Program-made: the position numbers and the translations under genes
Notes under the pieces: model-generated
The model's database searches: none
Seen by the model: the letters and a program-made list of their open reading frames with translations, nothing else
What the model was told of the DNA's origin: nothing
Part shown: positions 17,015 through 24,257 of the stretch, one piece after another
How the letters are laid out: each line of letters opens with the position of its first letter
How positions within the stretch are numbered: position 1 is the first letter of the stretch
From: Nonomuraea cypriaca
GTDB lineage: Bacteria; Actinomycetota; Actinomycetes; Streptosporangiales; Streptosporangiaceae
DNA length: 64,000 nt
NCBI RefSeq assembly: GCF_015645445.1
Contig: NZ_JADOGI010000036.1
Location: 1-64,000, forward strand
Reading direction: 5' to 3'

Positions 17015-17675
17015 GCAGCTGCTGCGGGAGGCGCTGGTCCGGCTGGTCGGGGCGGCCGGCGACCTGACCGTGGTGGGCGCAGTGGGCGACGGCGCCTCGG
17101 CCGTCGAGGCCGCCGCCGAGCACGAGCCGGACGTGGTGCTGATGGACATCCGGCTGCCCGGCATGGACGGCATCGAGGCGACCCGCCGCATCGTGGCGCG
17201 GGGCGGGCCGTCGCGGGTGCTGATCCTGACGACGTACGACCTGGACAGCTACGTCTACGCGGGCCTGCAGGCCGGAGCCAGCGGGTTCCTGCTGAAGGAC
17301 GCGCCGGGGGAGCGCATCCGCGACGGCATCAGGATCGTCGCCTCCGGACAATCGGTGCTGGCACCGGAGGCGACGACCCGGATGATCCAGGCGTTGCAGC
17401 CCATGTTGCCCACCGACGAGGACCGTGCGCTGCTGGAGGCCGCCGGGCGGCTGACCGAGCGCGAGCGAGAAGTATGCGAGCTGATCGCACAAGGCCTGTC
17501 CAACGACGAGATCGCGGCGCACCTGGTGATCAGCCGCTACACCGTGAAGGTGCACGTGTCCAGCATCCTGACCAAGCTCGACCTGCCGGACCGGATTCAC
17601 GTGCTGATCTCGTGGTCGCGCTTGCGCGGCCTGCGCCCCTCCCGTCCGTCCCAGCGACCCACAGCACCTGACTGA
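16980..17675 (+). CDS. NarL/LuxR-type response regulator, partner kinase lost
   Basis: 231 aa from ATG 16980. Receiver with D10-D11, phosphoacceptor D56 in VLMDIRLPGMDG, Thr in LILTTYDLDSYV and Lys in FLLKDAPGE. LuxR HTH: LTEREREVCELIAQGLSND, then SRYTVKVHVSSILTKL. The ATGA overlap with the kinase tail shows that it was once coupled to a kinase gene now deleted. It could be phosphorylated by another kinase, or by acetyl phosphate. The palindrome at 14593-14608 is its most likely local target. Confidence 0.85.
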   Translation: MTGVRVLVCDDEQLLREALVRLVGAAGDLTVVGAVGDGASAVEAAAEHEPDVVLMDIRLPGMDGIEATRRIVARGGPSRVLILTTYDLDSYVYAGLQAGASGFLLKDAPGERIRDGIRIVASGQSVLAPEATTRMIQALQPMLPTDEDRALLEAAGRLTEREREVCELIAQGLSNDEIAAHLVISRYTVKVHVSSILTKLDLPDRIHVLISWSRLRGLRPSRPSQRPTAPD

Positions 17676-17813
17676 CGATGGCGGCTCGCCGGTCCTCTGA
17701 GAGTCGGCGGTGATCTGCCCTGCCGTCGGATGTCGTGAAACGCAACGACGTCAGCCGGCGCCGCACGCCACCGGCCTGCGTGCGAGGACGTCGAGCGGTC
17801 TACGCTCGTAAAC

Positions 17814-17867
17814 ATGGATCTGCAGCTCAACGGCAGACGCGCCCTCGTGACAGGGTCGAGCGCGGGC
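17814..17867 (+). pseudogene. N-terminal scrap of an SDR gene
   Basis: ATG 17814 opens MDLQLNGRRALVTGSSAG, an unmistakable SDR beginning up to the cofactor glycine motif, and then loses all similarity. The rest of 17676-18031 shows no gene apart from the ribosome-binding site of the next gene. Confidence 0.6.
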
Positions 17868-18031
17868 CGACGTGCCTCGTGCCGCGAAGACCTTTCTCGG
17901 CCGCCGCGAGGAGAGCCGTCGCGGTTGTCTGCTGCGTCGCGTCGCACTCTCCCCGCGTCACCACCTAGTACATGACGGCTCCCGGTGCCGGCCTGAAAAG
18001 CACTGATACACAGCGAAGTACAAGGAAGACC

Positions 18032-18883
18032 ATGCGATTCGCCTTCAAGACCTCACCGCAGAACACGACGTGGCCCGACATGCTGTCGGTGTGGCGGGCA
18101 GCCGACGACATCGACCTCTACGAGTCGGGGTGGACCTTCGACCATTTCTATCCGATCGAGGGCGATTCGTCGGGCCCCTGCCTGGAAGGCTGGACCACGC
18201 TGATCGCACTGGCCCAGGCCACGAATCGGCTTCGGCTGGGCACCCTGGTCACCGGGATCCACTACCGCCATCCCGCGGTCCTCGCCAACATGGCGTCAGC
18301 CCTCGACATCATCTCCAACGGTCGCCTCGAGCTGGGCATCGGCGCCGGCTGGAACGAAGAAGAATCCCGCGCGTACGGCATCGAACTCGGCACCGTGAAG
18401 GAACGCATGGATCGCTTCGAAGAGGCGTGCCAGGTTCTGATCGGGCTCTTGAGCGAGGAGACAACCGATTTCGACGGTCGGTTCTACCGGCTGCGATCGG
18501 CGCGCAACGAGCCCAAGGGGCCGCAGCGACCGCACCCGCCGATATGTATGGGCGGCAGCGGCGAAAAGCGCACGTTGCGGATCACCGCGAAGTACGCCGA
18601 CCACTGGAACTTCGTCCGCGGCACTCCGGAAGAGTTCGCACGAAAGCGCGACGTGCTCGCCTCCCACTGCGCGGACATCGACCGTGACCCCCAGGAGATC
18701 ACGTTGTCGGCGCACATCTGGCTCAACGCCGAGCGCGACTACCGAAGGGTGATGGATGAAGCGGCTGCCTTCGGCGAAGAAGGTCTGGACCTGGCCATCA
18801 TCTACCTGCCACCACCGCTGGACGCCACGGTGCTCGAGCCGCTCGCCGAAGCGATCCGAGACTCCGGCCTGCGCGCCCGGTAG
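18032..18883 (+). CDS. LLM-class (luciferase-like) F420-type oxidoreductase
   Basis: 283 aa from ATG 18032 (AAGGAAG upstream). TIM-barrel features: FAFKTSPQN at strand 1, SGWTFDHFYPIEGD, RLRLGTLVTGIHYRHPAVLANMASALD, GRLELGIGAGWNEEE and HPPICMGGSGEKRTLRITAKYADHWN. These match actinobacterial LLM proteins that use F420H2 or FMN. The substrate is unknown. A schlafen-like relic begins at its stop codon. Confidence 0.85.
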   Translation: MRFAFKTSPQNTTWPDMLSVWRAADDIDLYESGWTFDHFYPIEGDSSGPCLEGWTTLIALAQATNRLRLGTLVTGIHYRHPAVLANMASALDIISNGRLELGIGAGWNEEESRAYGIELGTVKERMDRFEEACQVLIGLLSEETTDFDGRFYRLRSARNEPKGPQRPHPPICMGGSGEKRTLRITAKYADHWNFVRGTPEEFARKRDVLASHCADIDRDPQEITLSAHIWLNAERDYRRVMDEAAAFGEEGLDLAIIYLPPPLDATVLEPLAEAIRDSGLRAR

Positions 18884-19092
18884 CGACGAAAGTCACCGAG
18901 ACCGAAGACCTCGACCGGAAGGGCGCCCCACCCAGTAAGGAACAACAGAGCCTGCACGAGTTCGCCAAGGACATCGCGGCCATGGCGAACACCCGCGGCG
19001 GCCTGCTCGTCTACGGTGTTGCCGAAGAGCGTGGTACGGATCAGGCAAAGGCGATCACCAGCGTCGACACCTCCGAGGAACGGCAGGTAGCA
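18883..19092 (+). pseudogene. AlbA_2 (schlafen-like) ATP-binding domain relic
   Basis: In the frame starting at 18883 the sequence reads EDLDRKGAPPSKEQQSLHEF, then AAMANTRGGLLVYGVAEERG, the core of the AlbA_2/schlafen domain of putative transcriptional regulators. There is no start codon before the motif, since it fuses to the LLM stop. Similarity ends by about 19090. The remainder up to the P450 start at 19373 shows nothing recognisable. Confidence 0.6.
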
Positions 19093-19372
19093 GACGGTGA
19101 GGACGGCGGCGTCGACGTACCGCAGCGCCTCATCCAGCATGGCGGCATGGCCGGCGGGCGGGTCGCCGTGCAGATTCACGACCTCCTGGCTCCAACCACC
19201 GGGTGCTCCGCGCCGACTTACGGGGCCGGGGCGGTCGGCGCGCCCGGGTCTCCATCGTCGGCCCACGGCGTCGAACGAGCGGATGCTCGAGCCGGTCACC
19301 TTGACCGACGGCGGGCCATTTCGTACGTTCCGAGCGAGCTTGTCGGACGACGGCATAGCAACGGAGGCGGCT

Positions 19373-20584
19373 TTGACAGAGCAGTCCAGCACGACATCGA
19401 CCTGGCCCGACCTTCCTCCCGGAGCAGATGGCACCCCTTCGCCCGACCTGGCCCGGCGGCACGCCGAGGCCCCGATGGAGTCGGCCACGCTGCCGAGCGG
19501 TGACCGAGTACCCATGATCGTCCGGTACGCGGACGTCCGCAGTCTGCTCGCCTCGCCGGCCAGCAGCCGCAATCTGCGAGAACCTGGCCTGCCCAGGATG
19601 GTCAAGGGTACGTTCCTGGACGACGACCCAGCGGCGCTGATCAACCAAGATCCGCCGGAGCACACCCGCTACCGCCGTATCTTGCACGGCACGTTCACGC
19701 CCAGGCACATCGAACGGTGGCGGCCCCGCGCGGCGGCCATCGCCAGCGAGCTGATCGACGCAGCCGGTGAGGAGTTCGATCTGGTCGTGGACTTCGCGCT
19801 GCCGCTGCCCGCGCAGGTGATCTGCGAGATGCTCGGCGTGCCAGCGGACCGCTTCGACCAGTTCCGCACCTGGACGGAGATGTTCCTGTCCACCTCGGAG
19901 GCGAGCACCGAGGCAAGGGCCGAGGGACTTGCCGCGTTCACGGCCTATGCCCGGGAGCTGATCGAACAACACCGGACCGAGCCGGGCGACGACCTGATCG
20001 ACCTGCTCATCGAGGCCCGCGACGGTGGGGACAGCCTCAGCGAGGACGAGCTGACCAACATGGTCTTCACGTTGATCCTGGCCGGGCACGAGACCACCGC
20101 CTCGATGATCATCCGAGGCACGTTCCGCCTGCTGTGCCACCCTGGTCGGTACGCCGAGCTCGCTGCGCATCTGGAACTGCTGGAACCGGCGGTGGAGGAG
20201 ATCCTCCGCCACGAGGCGCCCGGCAGCAACGGCATGCTCCGGCGGATCACCGAGGACGTCGAGGTGTCCGGCGGGACCATTCCGGCCGGCACCGTCGTGC
20301 TGTCCAACCTTTGGGCCGCCGACCACGACCCGTCCGTGTTCGAAGACCCGCTACGGTTCGACGTGCACAGGTTCACCGGCACCCAGCCCAACCCGCACCT
20401 GGCATTCGGCCACGGTCCCCATTACTGCCTGGGCGCGAACCTGGCCAGGATGGAGCTGCAAGAAGCATTCCGCGCCCTGGTGACGCGCCTGCCTGACCTG
20501 CGCGCGCGGGAGGACCTGTCGGCCGTGTGCTGGAGCGACGGGTTCGTCTACCGGCCGCGCCGGTTGCTGGTCAAAACCCGCTGA
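19373..20584 (+). CDS. Cytochrome P450
   Basis: 403 aa, the normal size for soluble actinobacterial P450s. I-helix oxygen-activation motif AGHETT, K-helix EEILR, and heme-ligand loop FGHGPHYCLGANLAR with the proximal Cys. GGAGG at 19363-19367, five bases before TTG 19373, decides the start. No ferredoxin or ferredoxin reductase is adjacent, so electrons must come from elsewhere. The general layout is like CYP105/CYP107 enzymes, but I cannot assign the family or substrate. Confidence 0.9.
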   Translation: MTEQSSTTSTWPDLPPGADGTPSPDLARRHAEAPMESATLPSGDRVPMIVRYADVRSLLASPASSRNLREPGLPRMVKGTFLDDDPAALINQDPPEHTRYRRILHGTFTPRHIERWRPRAAAIASELIDAAGEEFDLVVDFALPLPAQVICEMLGVPADRFDQFRTWTEMFLSTSEASTEARAEGLAAFTAYARELIEQHRTEPGDDLIDLLIEARDGGDSLSEDELTNMVFTLILAGHETTASMIIRGTFRLLCHPGRYAELAAHLELLEPAVEEILRHEAPGSNGMLRRITEDVEVSGGTIPAGTVVLSNLWAADHDPSVFEDPLRFDVHRFTGTQPNPHLAFGHGPHYCLGANLARMELQEAFRALVTRLPDLRAREDLSAVCWSDGFVYRPRRLLVKTR

Positions 20585-20656
20585 GGCACGCTCGCTCATG
20601 AGTCGCTGATCGAGGGCGACTTGAAAGTGACAGCCGAAGTAAGCCTCACCCGACGC

Positions 20657-20714
20657 CCCGAGGGGCATCCCCTCGGGATTTGGTTGGTGTCCGAGGACCG
20701 ACACACACCAAATC
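20657..20714. terminator. Two overlapping hairpins after the P450
   Basis: CCCGAGGGG-CAT-CCCCTCGGG (20657-20677) has a perfect 9-bp stem. It is followed directly by a 15-bp arm at 20677-20691 (GATTTGGTTGGTGTC) paired 13/15 with 20700-20714. The first is a good terminator. The second is unusually long and may be an element end or a recognition site. Confidence 0.5.
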
Positions 20715-20775
20715 CCAATCCCCATGGATGCTCACGCTCGAGTTCCTTATCGGACGTGGCGGAGGGTGAGCTGGG

Positions 20776-21093
20776 ATGAGAACTTCGTGTGCCGAGCGGT
20801 GGATTCACCGGACGACTACGGTCAGTGTGCTCTTGGTAGCCGTTATCGCGGCAGTGGATTCGTACCGTCATATGCACGAACTGGTGCTCAAGCATGGTGA
20901 GGATCAGTGGGCGGCGGCTCTGATTCCGTTGTCGGTGGATGGCACGATCATCGCAGCATCGATGTCGTTGCTGCTGGCCAGCCGTTATGGCAGGAGTGGT
21001 GGATCTTTGCCGTGGACGCTGTTGGTTATTAGTGGCCTGACCAGTTTGGGCCCCGCGGACCAAGCTCGGACCGGGCGGGCGTCGCCGGCATGA
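20776..21093 (+). pseudogene. DUF2637 (integrative-element/plasmid) protein, truncated
   Basis: 105 aa from ATG 20776. It reads TVSVLLVAVIAAVDSYRHMH, then QWAAALIPLSVDGTIIAASM, then LPWTLLVISGLTSLG. This is the first half of a DUF2637 membrane protein, a family common on actinobacterial integrative elements and plasmids. It breaks off in ADQARTGRASPA, where the family continues with further helices. It is probably the last trace of an excised or decayed element. Confidence 0.65.
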
Positions 21094-21095
21094 GG

Positions 21096-21592
21096 CTAGG
21101 CGCCGCGGGCGGCGTCGTAGCGGGCGATGACGTCGTTCCAGTTGATCAGGCCCCACAGCTTCTCGACGTAGTCCGGGCGCACGTTGCGGTACTGCAGGCA
21201 GTACGCGTGCTCCCAGGCGTCGAAGACGAGCAGCGGGGTGCTGTTCATGCCGATGTTGCCGTGGTGGTCGTAGACCTGCTCGACGACCAGGCGGCGGCCG
21301 AGCGGCTCCCAGGCCAGCACGCCCCAGCCGGAGCCCTGGACGGTGGCGGTGGCGGTGGTGAGCTGCTTCTTGAAGGCGTCGAAGGAGCCGAAGCGCTCGT
21401 TGATCGCATCGCCCAGCTCACCGTCGGGGCGGTCGCCGCCGTCGGGGGACAGGTTCTGCCAGAAGATCGTGTGCAGGACGTGCCCGGACAGGTTGAACGC
21501 GAACGTCTTCTCCAGTCCGACCAGGCCGCCGAACTCGCCCTTGTCGCGCGCGGTGGCCAGCTTCTCCAAGGTGTCGTTGGCGCCCTTGACGG
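21096..21592 (-). pseudogene. Fe/Mn superoxide dismutase lacking its N-terminus
   Basis: From [20 protein letters not shown] onward the protein is a normal SOD: second ligand region [32 protein letters not shown], and ligand-bearing [11 protein letters not shown]. The family N-terminus (LPYDY...HHxKHHxxYV), with the first metal-binding His, is absent. The open frame continues instead to GTG 21737 through unrelated sequence ([17 protein letters not shown]). One of four metal ligands is lost, so it is most likely inactive. If it is the only SOD, another class must take over. Confidence 0.75.
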
Positions 21593-21834
21593 TCGGCCGT
21601 ACCCCCGCTACGGCGGTTGCCGGCCGCAATCCCGCAGCTGCCGCGGAGTGCACCATGAGCAGCGGGATCAGTTGCTCGGCCTGCGCGGCCTCCCTGTTTA
21701 CCTCATCGCTCGCCACCTGGCCTGGCCAGCCCCGCACGAGAGGCCTCCCGGCGCGGCCAATAGCCGATCAGGGGTGAACAGACGCTCTGATTTGGGCGTC
21801 TTACAGCCGATCAGGAGGTGGTGGATCGATGCAG

Positions 21835-21882
21835 TGTGAGAACTCACAGCTGGTACACAGGATGACTAAAGGGTGCACACAG
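21835..21882 (+). promoter_or_regulatory. Palindrome and phased CACAG repeats before the OmpR regulator
   Basis: TGTGAGAACTCACA (21835-21848) is a perfect 14-bp palindrome. Overlapping it, CACAG occurs at 21845, 21856 and 21878, spaced 11 and 22 bp (one and two helical turns). The same phased repeat precedes the two downstream operons. It is a candidate autoregulatory site for the response regulator starting at 21905. Confidence 0.6.
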
Positions 21883-21904
21883 CATCATTCACGACAATCA
21901 GGCC

Positions 21905-22642
21905 ATGACGATGGCGAATGCGGACGCTCGCGAGCAGCTGCGCCGGCCGGACGGCAGCCCGGTACGGGTGCTGGTGGTGGATGATGAGTCCACTCTGGCG
22001 GAGTTGCTGTCCATGGCGCTGCGCTACGAGGGCTGGGAGGTACGCAGCGCCGAAGACGGCCTGAGCGCCGTCCGGATCGCCCGCGACTTCCGACCGGATG
22101 CCGTCGTGCTCGACGTGATGCTGCCCGACATCAACGGCTTGGAGGTGCTGCGGCGGCTGCGCGGGGAGTCGCCGGACGTGCCGGTGCTGTTCCTGACCGC
22201 GAGGGACTCGGTCGAGGACCGGATCACCGGGCTGACGGCAGGCGGCGACGACTACGTGACCAAGCCGTTCAGCCTGGAGGAGGTGGTGGCGCGGCTGCGC
22301 GGCCTGATGCGCCGGGCCGCCCGTTCGGAGCTGCGCTCCAGCGCGCAGCTCGTCATCGGGGACCTGGTCATGGACGAGGACAGCCACGAGGTCAGGCGCG
22401 ACGGCGAGCTGATCACTTTGACGGCCAAGGAGTTCGAACTGCTGCGCTACCTGATGCGCAATCCGCGCCGGGTCCTCAGCAAGGCGCAGATCCTCGACCG
22501 GGTGTGGAACTACGACTTCGGAGGGCAGGCGAACGTGGTGGAGCTGTACGTCTCGTATCTGCGCAAGAAGATCGACGCCGGCCGGGCTCCGATGATCCAC
22601 ACGCTGCGCGGTGCGGGGTATGTCCTCAGGCCCGGGGAGTGA
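21905..22642 (+). CDS. OmpR/PhoB-type response regulator
   Basis: 245 aa. Receiver with D26-D27, phosphoacceptor D70 in VVLDVMLPDINGLEVL, Thr in FLTARDS and Lys in YVTKPFSLEE. The C-terminal winged helix shows LTAKEFELLRYLMRNPRRVL, then NVVELYVSYLRKKID and a RGAGYVLRP wing. It overlaps the kinase by 23 bases. OmpR-type proteins bind phased direct repeats, which fits the CACAG repeats ahead of this gene and ahead of the glycosyltransferases at 24.3 and 26.4 kb. Confidence 0.92.
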   Translation: MTMANADAREQLRRPDGSPVRVLVVDDESTLAELLSMALRYEGWEVRSAEDGLSAVRIARDFRPDAVVLDVMLPDINGLEVLRRLRGESPDVPVLFLTARDSVEDRITGLTAGGDDYVTKPFSLEEVVARLRGLMRRAARSELRSSAQLVIGDLVMDEDSHEVRRDGELITLTAKEFELLRYLMRNPRRVLSKAQILDRVWNYDFGGQANVVELYVSYLRKKIDAGRAPMIHTLRGAGYVLRPGE

Positions 22643-24137
22643 GCCGCCGCGGCTGACGAGCCACTGGCGCGGGCCCGCGCGCTGGTCGCTGCGGGCTCGC
22701 CTGGTCGCGGCCATGATCGTGCTGCTGGTGCCGGCGTTTCTGATCGTCGGCGTGACCGCTGAGGTGACGCTGAACAAGGTGCTCTACGATCGCGTCGATG
22801 GCCAGCTGACCGCGGCGGCGGATCGGGCGCCGCGTGGCTTCGACCTCTCGACGCCTCCCGACCCGGCCGACTGTATGCAGCCGCGAGGTCGGGGTTTCCC
22901 GCCGGGGCAGGTCATCGGCACCCTGGCGGCGCGGGTCTGCCACGGCGTGGTCGTCAACGCGGACGTGCTGATGGAGAACGGGCAGACGCAGCCGGAGGTC
23001 GGCAACCTCGACATCAGGCTGCCTGCGGTGCCGGTGGGCGCCGCGCCGCGCAGCTACGATCTCGGCGAGCTCGGCGACTACCGCTTGGTTGCGCGGGACA
23101 TGCCCGACGGCGCGGTCCTGGTCACCGGGCTGCCGCTGGCGGACACGAAGGAGACGCTGTACCTGGTGGCCGGCGTGGTGGCCGGGGTGACGGTGCTGGT
23201 GCTGCTCGCAGTGGCGTACATCGGGGTGGTGATCGTGGGGCGGGCGTTGCGGCCGTTGTCCCGGGTGGCGTCCACCGCCACCCGCGTGTCGCAGCTGACC
23301 CTCGACCGTGGCGAGGTGGAGCTGCCGCAGCGGGTCGCCGAGGCTGACGCCGACGTGCGTACCGAGGTCGGCCAGGTGGGCGCGGCGCTGAACCGGATGC
23401 TGGACCATGTCGGCAACGCCCTGGAGGTACGGCACGCCAGCGAGACGCAGGTGCGCCAGTTCGTCGCCGACGCCAGCCACGAGCTGCGCACTCCTCTGGC
23501 GGCGATCCGCGGCTACGCTGAACTGGGCCGGCGAACCGGGCGGCCTGTGCCGTCTGAGGTCGCGCAGATGCTGAGCCGGGTGGAGTCCGAGGCGCGGCGG
23601 ATGACCGCGCTGGTCGAGGACTTGCTTCTGCTGGCCCGCCTGGACGCGGGCCGGCCCCTGGCGCATGAGCCCGTCGACCTGTCGCTGTTGACGGTCAACG
23701 CGGTTGGTGACGCCCACGCGGCGGGCCCACAGCACGACTGGCGGCTGGATCTGCCAGAGGAGCCCGTCAGGGTCGTCGGCGATCCGGCGCGGTTGCAGCA
23801 GGTGTTGGCGAACCTGCTCGCCAACGCGCGTGTGCACACGCCCGAGGGCACCCGTGTCACGGTCAGTGTGGGCGTGCGCGAGGAGCAGGCCGTGCTGCGG
23901 GTCGTCGACACCGGCCCGGGCATCCCGGCCGGACTGCAGCCGCACATCTTCGAGCGGTTCGCCCGCGGTGACGGCTCCCGCTCCAGAGCGGCCGGCAGCA
24001 CCGGCCTCGGGCTGGCCATCGTGCACGCGGTGCTCACCGCGCAGGGCGGGACCGTGGAGGTCGACAGCGTGCCCGGTCGTACCCGGTTCACCGTGCGGCT
24101 GCCGCTGACAGCCGAGGGGGCCGTTCTCGGGGCCTGA
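22620..24137 (+). CDS. HAMP-type sensor histidine kinase
   Basis: 505 aa from ATG 22620. First membrane helix LVAAMIVLLVPAFLIVGV, an extracytoplasmic domain of ~140 residues with two Cys (DCMQ, RVCHG) that could pair, second helix YLVAGVVAGVTVLVLLAVAY, HAMP, phosphoacceptor His in DASHELRTPLAAIRGY, N-box NLLANARVHTPEG, and G1/G2 boxes DTGPGIP and STGLGLAIV. It resembles the TrcS/TcrY group. The operon structure and shared repeats suggest control of cell-envelope glycosylation. Confidence 0.9.
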   Translation: MSSGPGSEPPRLTSHWRGPARWSLRARLVAAMIVLLVPAFLIVGVTAEVTLNKVLYDRVDGQLTAAADRAPRGFDLSTPPDPADCMQPRGRGFPPGQVIGTLAARVCHGVVVNADVLMENGQTQPEVGNLDIRLPAVPVGAAPRSYDLGELGDYRLVARDMPDGAVLVTGLPLADTKETLYLVAGVVAGVTVLVLLAVAYIGVVIVGRALRPLSRVASTATRVSQLTLDRGEVELPQRVAEADADVRTEVGQVGAALNRMLDHVGNALEVRHASETQVRQFVADASHELRTPLAAIRGYAELGRRTGRPVPSEVAQMLSRVESEARRMTALVEDLLLLARLDAGRPLAHEPVDLSLLTVNAVGDAHAAGPQHDWRLDLPEEPVRVVGDPARLQQVLANLLANARVHTPEGTRVTVSVGVREEQAVLRVVDTGPGIPAGLQPHIFERFARGDGSRSRAAGSTGLGLAIVHAVLTAQGGTVEVDSVPGRTRFTVRLPLTAEGAVLGA

Positions 24138-24171
24138 GGCCTCCCCCCCGCGAGACGCCGCGGGACCAGCT

Positions 24172-24209
24172 CACAGGCTACGCACAGCGTCGGCACAAGC
24201 CGCGGACAG
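24172..24209 (+). promoter_or_regulatory. Four 11-bp-phased repeats upstream of GT39 gene
   Basis: CACAG (24172), CACAG (24183), CACAA (24194) and GACAG (24205) are each exactly 11 bp apart, 49 bp before the ATG. The order and variants of the four units are the same as at 26381-26418. Confidence 0.65.
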
Positions 24210-24257
24210 GCCGGTGGCCGAGAGTTCTCGGGTACGCATGGATGAAAGGACGCACCG

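Noticed and set aside
20677..20714. tRNA-like or riboswitch structure after the P450
   Set aside because: A simple long hairpin without cloverleaf arms or T-loop consensus; treated as terminator or element end.
22626..24026. Long minus-strand open frame opposite the OmpR-linked kinase
   Set aside because: Antisense shadow; it has no recognisable domain while the plus strand holds all kinase boxes.
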